Shown here piece by piece: positions 1 to 7,400 of a stretch of 10,688 nucleotides of DNA (position 1 is its first letter; the number at the start of each line of letters is the position of its first letter). The stretch comes from Physocladia obscura (Eukaryota > Chytridiomycota > Chytridiomycetes > Chytridiales > Chytriomycetaceae): contig JADGJH010001320.1 in the NCBI GenBank assembly GCA_027596945.1, forward strand, positions 1 to 10,688. Reading direction: 5' to 3'. A program made the translations under genes and the position numbers. Under the pieces are notes generated by a model. That model did no database searches. It was not told the DNA's origin and worked only from the letters and a program-made list of their open reading frames with translations.

Positions 1-1165
1 AGTGTGTTTTCTGAGCCAACACAGCTTTATGTTGTTGTTTGTCAGAAGATGTGTTTCAAGGCAACTTTTTCAAACTGGAAATTTTTCTTGTTTTAGAAAA
101 ACATGGAAACTGAAAGAAACTGCCATGTTGGCATTTCAAATGTAAACACATAAAAGAACTTTATTTCTTTTTGTTTTTATAATAAGCCTTAAAGAATAAA
201 CTTAGAAGTCTTAACTAAACCCTCTGACAACTGAAAACTTATCATGAAGTTCTACTAATTTTCGACTTGTTGGCATAATTATTTGATTGAAACATATATA
301 TGAATCCCAAAGTATGCTTGTTCTTTTGGTTTTTCAGAAATCCACCCAAAAGTTTTCCTGTTTTGCATTTTTTGACACAATTACAAATTGTACTAATGTC
401 AAGTTGGTTGTCCTCATGATTCCAAATATTTTCTTTGTTTTCTAGCCAAAACACAAAAAGGATAGCTTGCTTGGATTTTTCTTGATCATGGATTTGAGAA
501 GGACTGTCATTGGTTTGAATTGTTTGGGTGATTTAGTTTGTAATTGTCATATTGATAATTTGTTTCTCACCAACAATTGCAGAGTCTACTTTTAAATTTC
601 CAGTGGGCAAAATCCAGTTACAGCAATCACATTTGTGTGCATTTTTTGTAGCAGAAATTTTACCAAAACATGTAGGTTTAATTGACTTATGAACAGTTTT
701 AGCAACTGAACACATCATATTAGCATTAATTTGACCAGTGTTAGTATTTAATAACAAAGAATTAAATGATTCCATTCTTTTAATATAAGTGAGTTGAATT
801 GTTTTTTGTGCTAAACTGTATTTTTTGTTGGTATAGTGCATGTTAATACACAATATCAACTGGATGGCAACATTCATGGTTCTACTGTATCACATACTTA
901 GATTGGTATTAATCAATAATGTAAAAAGCAGGACTATGCCATTTCAAATCACATGAGACTTTATTTTCAAAGAATTCACAACTAAGTCATAGTGTTGCTG
1001 AAAAAGGTTGACTATTTCATAAAAGGCAGGGTCTTCAATTTGACCTAGACTTTCCAAAATTAAATTCTGCTAATCACAAACTCTGAAAAGAGTGTTTTCA
1101 ACATTCCCCTTGAAAACATAAAAAAGAAGAAAAAAACCCACATAAACTTTTTTGCAACTAAAAAT
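1..1165 (-). pseudogene. A+T-rich decayed coding frame, unrecognised (possible mobile-element relic)
   Basis: One minus-strand frame stays coding-like from 1165 to the left edge. It has nine stops in about 388 codons: 1072 TAG, 946 and 892 TGA, 535 TAA, 244 TGA, 241 TAA, 217 TAG, 163 TAA and 58 TGA. In sequence this A+T-rich I would expect roughly one stop per 13 codons. The longest open parts are 877-533 and 532-242, which are in the same frame and separated only by the TAA at 535. Seen in it: a Cys cluster (KCDCCNWILPTG, around 627-590) and, near the left edge, CQHGSFFQFPCFSK, faintly like the zinc-binding start of FAR1/MULE-type DNA-binding domains. Both TGAs near 946/892 could also be removed by an in-frame 75-nt GT-AG intron (959-885), so a real A+T-rich spliced gene is not excluded. 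No family is assigned. The frame runs off the window at the left. Confidence 0.42.
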
Positions 1166-1226
1166 TTAATTTGTTCAATCTTACACTACGATGAGTGGTA
1201 GAAATATTCAACTTTGAAGAGTATGT

Positions 1227-1232
1227 TTTATT
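1227..1232 (-). promoter_or_regulatory. Poly(A) signal of the NmrA-like gene
   Basis: AATAAA on the minus strand (tttatt on plus), about 25 nt beyond the TAA stop of the NmrA-like gene and in the right orientation and distance for its cleavage/polyadenylation signal. The hexamer is common in A+T-rich DNA, so position is the main support. Confidence 0.5.
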
Positions 1233-1256
1233 CTCACTTAGAGTGTGTGATCAAAA

Positions 1257-2135
1257 TTAATCCCACGCGGCCTTGTTCGACTCAACCCACTGCACATATG
1301 TTGTCCATTTTTCAGTTCCAATCAGATCTCCTACATCATTGTTGAACGGTGTAACACATCCTGGAAAAGTTTCCTCGCCGAGAATAAAAAACTGCTTAAA
1401 AAAGTTGGGAAGCGGAAGACTAGCAGCAGAAACAATTGGCGTATTTACGCGCTTGCCTACGGCAGATGCCATAGTCTGGACAATTTGATCTATCGAAATC
1501 GCGTCGGGACCGCTCATTTCGTAGTATTTGCCGTGATGCTTTTCTGGACCTTCCAACAGACAAACAGCCGCACATTCGCCAATATTTTCGACATTAACAG
1601 GAGAGAATAGGCATTTTGCACAAGGAATATCGAGATCATTTCTAATTCCATCCGCATACGCCAAGACGTTTTGCATAAAATAACCGCCGCGCAAAACAGT
1701 CCATTTGAGTCCGTGTGATGCTTCAAGCTCCTTTAGTGTTTTCTCGGGACTGAGAAAACGCTCTGCGAGTTCTGACAATTTTTCAGGATGATGAACAGTC
1801 CACGATCCAACAAGAACAATATGTTTAACCCCGGCTGATGCCGCCGCACGAAGCATGTTTTCCGTGAGTTTCGCGTCGTCTGAAAATGCCGCCCCGCCGT
1901 CTGGTGTCACAATTAGCGCCGAATTGCAGTCTGCAAACGCCACCTCTAAGGCTGCCGACCCTGAATCGGCACCCGTGTTTAGTACCGTCTCGGTTAACGC
2001 ACTTGTGTTTGTCCATTCACTACGCCGAACTATCTGCCGGATTTGAATATTGTTGCCTTCTTTTTGTTTCAGTAACGCTTCTACACAAGTCACACCCGAG
2101 CGAGATGACGCTGGAATAATCGCGATTTGGACCAT
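1257..2135 (-). CDS. NmrA-like / atypical short-chain dehydrogenase family NAD(P)-binding protein
   Basis: Intronless 292-aa protein. I start it at the ATG at 2135; the frame extends three codons further only through a TTG. The fold signature is that of the NmrA/HSCARG atypical SDR group. An N-terminal beta-alpha-beta unit (VQIAIIPASSRSGVTCVEALL region, residues 2-22) is followed by a strand ending SALIVTP. Next comes AAASAGVKHIVLVGSW, matching the family's 'aGVkhiVyss', then LKWTVLRGGYFMQN, matching 'ldyTilRpg.FmeN', and a late YEMSGPDAISIDQIVQ segment matching 'ltGpe.ls..eia'. Members bind NAD(P)(H) as redox-sensing regulators or act as quinone/azo or ketone reductases; which applies here cannot be read. 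Oddity: the usual glycine-rich GxxGxxG loop is reduced to PASSRSG, keeping only the last Gly, so cofactor preference may differ. The protein looks cytosolic, with no signal peptide or membrane segment. It is the only annotated gene without introns and lies between two decayed A+T-rich frames. Confidence 0.9.
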   Translation of the reverse strand: MVQIAIIPASSRSGVTCVEALLKQKEGNNIQIRQIVRRSEWTNTSALTETVLNTGADSGSAALEVAFADCNSALIVTPDGGAAFSDDAKLTENMLRAAASAGVKHIVLVGSWTVHHPEKLSELAERFLSPEKTLKELEASHGLKWTVLRGGYFMQNVLAYADGIRNDLDIPCAKCLFSPVNVENIGECAAVCLLEGPEKHHGKYYEMSGPDAISIDQIVQTMASAVGKRVNTPIVSAASLPLPNFFKQFFILGEETFPGCVTPFNNDVGDLIGTEKWTTYVQWVESNKAAWD

Positions 2136-2317
2136 ATTGTTCAATCAAATTTTCTCTGCCTACATTTAGCCACAAAAAATTGTTTTTGGCTCATTTCTAA
2201 AATTGCATTTGAAATAGCCGCATTTGAAATAGTTCTCAAAGACTTCTAAAAATTGTTTTTGGTTTATATTGTATTTGAAATAGTCGCATTTGAAATCTCT
2301 CTACAATGAACATGTGA
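2136..2317. other. A+T-rich spacer upstream of the NmrA-like gene
   Basis: This is the probable 5' flank and promoter region of the minus-strand NmrA-like gene. It contains an imperfect duplication (2175-2296, listed separately). No TATA-like or other specific element stands out from the background, and no gene is recognised in it. Confidence 0.5.
2175..2296. repeat. Imperfect tandem duplication of a ~50-bp A+T-rich unit
   Basis: Both copies begin with the same 15-mer, AAAAATTGTTTTTGG, at 2175-2189 and 2248-2262. Both end in a doublet of (C/T)ATTTGAAAT(AG) spaced 15 nt apart: 2206 and 2221 in copy 1, 2272 and 2287 in copy 2. Copy 1 runs to about 2232 and copy 2 to 2296; copy 2 lacks about 9 nt in the middle. 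The remaining differences are mainly C/T changes. It lies just upstream of the NmrA-like start codon and next to the decayed frame at 2318-2665. Confidence 0.75.
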
Positions 2318-2665
2318 TTATATGAAAATTTTCTGCCTGCCAACTTGAAAACCAATTCCATTGGTTTTCGCGATATTAGAGACAATTTTGTTGCTCTTGC
2401 TTCTTTTGCAACGTGAATCTACCTCAACAGTAATTAGACAACATAATTTTATGCAAAATCCTGGACACATTATTTTTGAATGTCGGACAAAGAGGTATGT
2501 TCTAGATGAGAGCCTGATGTCTGCAACTTGATTTGTTGTCAATCTTTTCTGTTGTTTAATATAATCCTTGATTAATTGGAATCAACTTGATAGTAAGAAG
2601 AGTCTCTTCAGAATCTCAAGACTCAAATTGTGGTGGAGGGCATCCAACTGTGCTTGACTGCCCAT
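2318..2665 (-). pseudogene. Decayed short frame with helix-turn-helix-like residues (possible transposase N-terminus relic)
   Basis: From an ATG at 2665, one minus-strand frame runs 116 codons to the TAA at 2318 with a single internal stop (TGA, 2584-2582). After the stop it reads IKDYIKQQKRLTTNQVADIRLSS and onward. The stretch RLTTNQVADIRLSSRTYLFVR resembles the helix-turn-helix of Tc1/mariner-type and other transposases (pattern 'rlT..eiA...g.S..Tv.r'). It is followed by a basic segment, SRCKRSKSNKIV, where such proteins often carry a second DNA-binding unit. No catalytic domain follows, so if it is a transposase only the N-terminus remains. A CGA-to-TGA or TGG-to-TGA transition would explain the stop; a short intron could too. 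The family call is inference; that the frame has been coding is better supported. Confidence 0.38.
2347..2369. repeat. Perfect 10-bp inverted repeat with 3-nt loop
   Basis: GAAAACCAAT, then TCC, then ATTGGTTTTC. The arms are exactly complementary. It lies inside the decayed frame 2318-2665, so it may be chance or a remnant of element structure. No T-run follows closely enough to suggest a terminator. Confidence 0.7.
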
Positions 2666-2766
2666 TGGGATGATTCAAAGCAAAAAAGAAAAAAAATTGT
2701 AATTCAACTCAAGAGGACAATATTGTTTTTTTTTTGTTTTTTTTTTAAGTGTCCGTCTTTTTAGTT
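2666..2766. other. Spacer downstream of the SHIPPO-repeat gene
   Basis: It holds an A-rich tract (2682-2697) and T-rich tracts of about 9-10 T (2727-2748). No exact AATAAA is present on the minus strand within this stretch, so the poly(A) signal of the SHIPPO gene is not evident. No gene is recognised. Confidence 0.5.
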
Positions 2767-4454
2767 TCAAGAGAGCCACGAATCCGTCAAATTCAAATGA
2801 AACGAGCGATGTCCGGCATCGGCAAGCGGCCGGTAGAACCCCGGCGGCGGCGCAATGTTTTTCTGGTGTCTGAACCGCGGCGACGAGCTGATAAACACGC
2901 CGTGCGGGACGTGTGTGGTTGGATGTACTGTGTCGGCAGCGCGTGCGAGTTCGTATTGGCCGGGTCCCAGGAGTGGATTTGCGAGTGCCGTGTGGGAGTT
3001 CGTGGATTCGTTGGGCAAGGCGACGATTGATTTGAATTTCGAGTGGGTTCTGGGTTTTTTTTTGGTTAACATATATATTTTGAGGTGAGATCGATTTACT
3101 TTTTTGTTGGTTGTAGAGCAGATGCTAATGCTGAAATCTCGTAGCTGCCGGGTCCAACAGCGGATAATACTCTATAAAATTTGTTGTTTCATAAAAAAAA
3201 TTTTCGCTTTTTTTCTTTTTTTTCACTTTTATTTTTTATTTTTTTTCCCACTCACTGGATTCCTGGTCTGGGTGTTGCTTTGAACGCAGCACTTGCACCT
3301 GCTCTGGGGTTCTTGTCAGCTGTTATGTTATAGGAACCTAAGAATTACAAATAATAATAATAATTATTATTATTAAAGTAATTTTGTTATTTTTTACCTG
3401 GCGGAGGTGCGTCGCGGCCAGGTGTTGACTCTGCATTATTGATTTCTGATTTTCGCGTTTTGCTTTTAAACACATGAGTTGCACCAGATTCATCAACCCG
3501 TTTTCGGAGAAGTGCTTTCGATGCATCGTATATGTCATCTTTTTTTTGTTGCTCGATTATTATCCCGCATACATTATTTTTGATAGTTTTTTCTTTCTCA
3601 TTCTGTATTCCCTCTCCAATTTCACAACACACACATGTACACACTCCTTTTTTTTTTTTTTTTACCTTTCTCTCTATATCTTGTCGCTCTCACTTAAAAA
3701 AAGAAGAAAATACAACAAAAAAAACAAACATGAAGCGGGCCCAGGCGCATCGCGCATTTGCAAAACACTCACATCCTCGCTGTCCAAATGAGCAATCTTT
3801 TGGCGAAAGTTTTTCGATATCGAATGGCTTAGACTGTAGCTGTACTGAGGCGCAATTGTCGTCGTGTACTCGCCGGGCCCGGGTAGACTCATTTCGTTGT
3901 CGGTTGGTGGTTTTTGGAATCGACGCGTCTTGTTGCATTGTTTTATTACCAAAACACAACTTTATTATTTCACCTTTGAAGCGAATCCCACGCCATATCC
4001 TCGACGAGAGACGGATGATTGATTTAGTAAGGGAAATTCTGATTCTTTTCGGTTGTCTGAACAAGATTGTAAATGAATAAATAGCGTTATTTCGAGACAA
4101 TATGATTGATGGATTGATGGCACTCAACAATATCCAGGTCCAGGTAACTCATCCTGCCAATAAAAAAAATGAAAAAAAATAGAAAAGGAAAGAAAATAAA
4201 AAAAACAATTGAGAGGTTGTAGAAAGAGTTGGAGAGGTGGACAGCAGGCTCACTTGGCTCGAGTCAAAACGCGGGGCAGTAGAATTGAAGGCTTTTTCTT
4301 CATTGTCGTCGAAATGGAAAGTTTGAAAACGCGTGGGAATGCTCGGCGGATGGACAAGGAGTTTGAGCGAGTGTTTTTTTGGTTTGTTTGACTGTGCGGT
4401 ATTATGCGGGGCAGACACGCAGCGGTCGTGGCCCAAGTGTTTGCCAGTGTCCAT
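2767..4454 (-). CDS. Sperm-tail PG-rich (SHIPPO/STPGR) repeat protein, nine exons
   Basis: Predicted flagellar/axonemal structural protein. Exons on the minus strand, in transcription order: 4454-4254, 4153-4129, 4056-3974, 3928-3730, 3692-3666, 3613-3398, 3337-3256, 3171-3100, 3049-2767. All joins are GT-AG, keep phase and give 395 aa. Seven PG-rich units result: LPGPGYY (70-76), LPGPGEY (118-124), APGPAS (164-169), APPPGSY (247-253), VGPGSY (283-288), LGPGQY (329-334) and APPPGFY (368-374). They alternate with family-style spacers such as FNSTAPRFDSS and GVGFASKTRRF, and the C-terminus reads RSFHLNLTDSWL. The family decorates cilia and flagella or is microtubule-associated. Which paralogue (STPG, ODF3/CIMAP-like) cannot be told. 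Least certain are the 27-nt fifth exon (skipping it creates a TAG), the GTTGAG donor after exon 2, and the start: 4454 is the only in-frame ATG close before the first conserved spacer. Introns are 37-100 nt. Confidence 0.82.
3352..3375. repeat. 24-bp perfect palindrome of ATA/TAT trinucleotides inside an intron
   Basis: A (TAA)n run passes directly into a (TTA)n run, giving a perfectly self-complementary 24-bp tract centred between 3363 and 3364. It lies in intron 6 of the SHIPPO-repeat gene (3397-3338). In the transcript it would fold into an A-U hairpin between the donor and acceptor. Confidence 0.85.
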
Positions 4455-4478
4455 TTGAAAAAAGACAAAAACAAGAAA
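4455..4478. promoter_or_regulatory. 24-nt divergent inter-start gap, shared 5' region
   Basis: Only 24 purine-rich bases separate the proposed minus-strand ATG of the SHIPPO gene (4454) from the proposed plus-strand ATG of the GH35 gene (4479). Both 5' untranslated regions and core promoters must therefore lie inside or across the opposing gene's first exon, unless extra upstream exons exist. No TATA element is seen. An in-frame GH35 ATG at 4404 would make the coding regions overlap by 51 bp. Confidence 0.55.
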
Positions 4479-7400
4479 ATGGCGCACGGAGTCGGAGTCG
4501 GAGTCAGCGTCGGGCTTGCGGTTGCAGCGGCAGTGCTTTTGGCGACGACAGCGGTGCACATGCGGCGGCGGCGACAGGCGGGCACGCTGCCGATCGACAG
4601 CAAGGACGTGCGCTACCAGGCGGCGCCGCCGAGGGAGAGGGACGCAGCGCCACGTGGGTCGGCGCACACGCTCGGCTGGACGCGCCACTCGCTGGTGGTC
4701 GACGGCGAGCCGCTGGTGGTCAGCAGCCTCGAGTTCCACCCGTGGCGCGTGCCGGACCGCGCGCGCTGGGCCGCCGTGCTGCGCCACTACAGGGCGCTGG
4801 GCGTCGTGTGCGTGCGCGTGTACCTGCACTGGGGCTTCCACTCGCCCTCGCCCTCGCCCTCGCCGGACGCCGACGCCGACGTGGCCCAAGGCGCGCGCGA
4901 CGTTGCGGCGCTGCTCGCCCTGTGCCACCGCCTGCGCCTGCTGGTCGTCGTGGCCCCCGGTCCCTACGTGTGCGCCGAGACCCAGGTCTGTCCGTCTCCG
5001 TCTCGGATCCCGTGCCAAAACAATCTCAACAAACCAAACAGGCCGGCGCTGTGCCGCCCTGGCTGCTCGCCGATCGCCGCGTGCGCATTCGCCACTCGCG
5101 CCACACCCTCGACAAGCCCTTCGACGCGCGCTATGCCGCCGCCTGCCGCCAGTGGTTCCGCGCCGTTCTGCCCGTCGTTGCCGAACACCAAGTTACCAAT
5201 CCCACCGCTAAACTCCCGTGCGTTATTTTGCTGCAGATTGAGAACGAAAACTTTGAATCTATCTTTTCTTTTCCCCTCGGTTCCGCCGACGACATGCGTT
5301 TCCTCGCCCGCGTTGCCCGCGACTGCAACATCACCGTTCCCCTCTTTCACAACGACGGCTTTGAGGTGCGTAGAGTACTTGTATCTTAACCTTTTCGGCC
5401 TCTTATCCTTCGGCACAACAGCAAGCTTCTTGGATCTCTTTCGACAATCCTAAAATTGTTGCTGGCAGGGAGAAATTCGGCCTTGATCTCTACGCCTTCG
5501 ACAAGTATGTCGTTTTTGCCCCCACGAGCTCCCCCATGGCTCTCATTCGCAACGCCGACTCGGTAAACTCGTCTGCACAAGCCGCCGCCGCCTGGCCCGA
5601 ATGGTCCACAGATACTGTCGAAGCTGCCATGGACTCTATGGAATCTACTGTCCGTGCCTTTGGCGGATGTGCTGCTTCTGGTCCCTTGTTTATTGCTGAG
5701 CTACAAGGCGGCTGGTTCAACCATTACAAACTTGCCTGTTCTTATGACTCTATTTACAAGTAAATATCAAATCAATATTTTGCGCAACGAGAGATGACAC
5801 TCTTTCAGCGAAATACCCTGAATTTTATTTTATTTTCGTTAAACTCGAATTAATATTTAGCTACTTTGGAGAAGATTATACTCGACTCATGTACGACTCT
5901 TCCCTCGCTCAGGGAGTCTCCATTTTGAACTTTTATATGGGCTATGGAGGAACAAACTGGGGAACCATTGGCGACCCGGACGTCTATACTTCCTATGATT
6001 ACTCAGCTTGTATTCGCGAGTTTGGTTACGTTAGTGGCCGAGCACGTAAACTTCGCCTTGCAATTGGATTCACCCGCAGCATGGATCCAATCCTCACAGC
6101 AACCGACCGTATTCCCGCAAAATCTCAAACCATAGTCGTCACGCCTCGTAAATTCTTCAACTGCCAGCGTATCAGCGTGAGTCCGAAAATCGCCGAACTC
6201 GCCTTCATGCGCAACTTTTCTCATGATCGTGGGAGTAAATATAGAGTGAAGCTGGTTAAGCGCCCCGACGTTGTTCTCGCAGGTGTTTTGGGATACAAAC
6301 AATCCTTTGTTGCTCTCGGCGCATACAGTTCTGAAACTTCTGGGCTGCATTTGCTTTTCAGCACCGCTCCCATTCATGTACGCACGCATGTTGTTGTCGA
6401 GAATGGGCAAAAAACCGAAGTCTGGATAATCCAAAACGATGCGAAAATTGGCGGTGAATTAGCTTTTCAGGGTGACGTGCGAGTGACAAAATCCCATGGG
6501 AATCTGCAGCCTGTTGTAAAGTCTGTCAAATCTGCGAATTGCTCGGTGGTGTCGTTTGCAGGTTCATATGGTTGGTGCTCTCTCGCGAATCCTGACAACA
6601 GCAGCAGTGACAAGAGCAACGAGAAGGAAAATACACCAGCTGAGCTTCTTGTTCTCTGTTTGCCCGAAGATGATCTCTATACGCTTACTCCGTATTTTGA
6701 AGAAGCTTTTTGGTTCAGTGGTTCGACCGACGATCAGGCGCTCTATGAAGCCGCAAAGAGTAGTGATCCTTTTTCTGTTGCTTGGGGCGCTTACAGCATT
6801 CAGCACGATATTAAAGCGAAAACATTTGACATTGAATGGCAGAGTGTGGAGGAGAAAGTGCTTTGCTTGTTTTCGCCGGCTGCAAAAGAAGTTGGCGGAG
6901 TGTACGGATTCGAACCGTTTGTTGATGACAATCACCCGTTGTCAAAATTCCCGGGATTGGTGGTAAGATACCGAACACGCGTCCATAAAATGCCGACACT
7001 TGCCAAAATACAAATGGGTCGATTCCATTCCTGGCAAACACGCACAACAAACTTTTCTGAATACGAATGGAAACCATTAGAATTTATTGGCTCGGACAAA
7101 ACGGTTCCCAGCATGGACACGATCGATCTGTGTTACACAAGCGGCCACGTGATATACCGGCTTACAATCCCACAGTCTGAATACACACCAAAAGAATCAG
7201 CTGTGCTGAAAATCTCGCTCAACATACGGCACCGGGTGACAATCTATTTGAACGACCAACATATTGTCGGAGGGCACATGACGTATGCGTTGCAGATTTT
7301 CAAGGCTGGTGCCAAACAAGGTCCGGACGTGTTTTCAGATTACAAGGAATATATTTTGCCTACGGAAAAGATGCACAGTGGCGGCAAAGATGGACGAGAT

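Noticed and set aside
242..946. Reading the left-flank frame as a P-type (Na,K-type) ATPase fossil
   Set aside because: MESF, a W-x-G-x-x-L-x-F stretch (only if TGA is read as Trp) and VDSAIVGE recall that family at similar spacing. The much more conserved GDxxxVxxGDxxPAD block between them is absent, so the match is not credible.
890..946. TGA read as tryptophan (mitochondrial-type code or mitochondrial DNA insert)
   Set aside because: TAA and TAG stops also interrupt the same frame, no mitochondrial protein is recognisable, and the nuclear genes beside it use TGA as a stop.
2749..3088. Plus-strand open frames at 2749-3030 and 2855-3088
   Set aside because: They are antisense to SHIPPO exon 9, which carries the LGPGQY and PPPGFY repeats and a clear stop, so they are shadows.
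3532..4080. Plus-strand open frame of 182 codons
   Set aside because: It is antisense to SHIPPO exons and introns, has low-complexity Phe/Ser runs from intron T tracts, and has no domain-like sequence.
4149..5018. Long minus-strand open frame (289 codons) across GH35 exon 1
   Set aside because: Its Arg/His/Ala-rich upstream part is the mirror of the G+C-rich GH35 exon. Only the segment from 4454 to 4254 has family-like SHIPPO residues, and that part is used as exon 1 of the SHIPPO gene.
4516..5211. Plus-strand Arg/Ala-rich frame overlapping GH35
   Set aside because: A third-frame shadow of the G+C-rich exon; the GH35 motifs lie in the two frames joined at 4985/5042.
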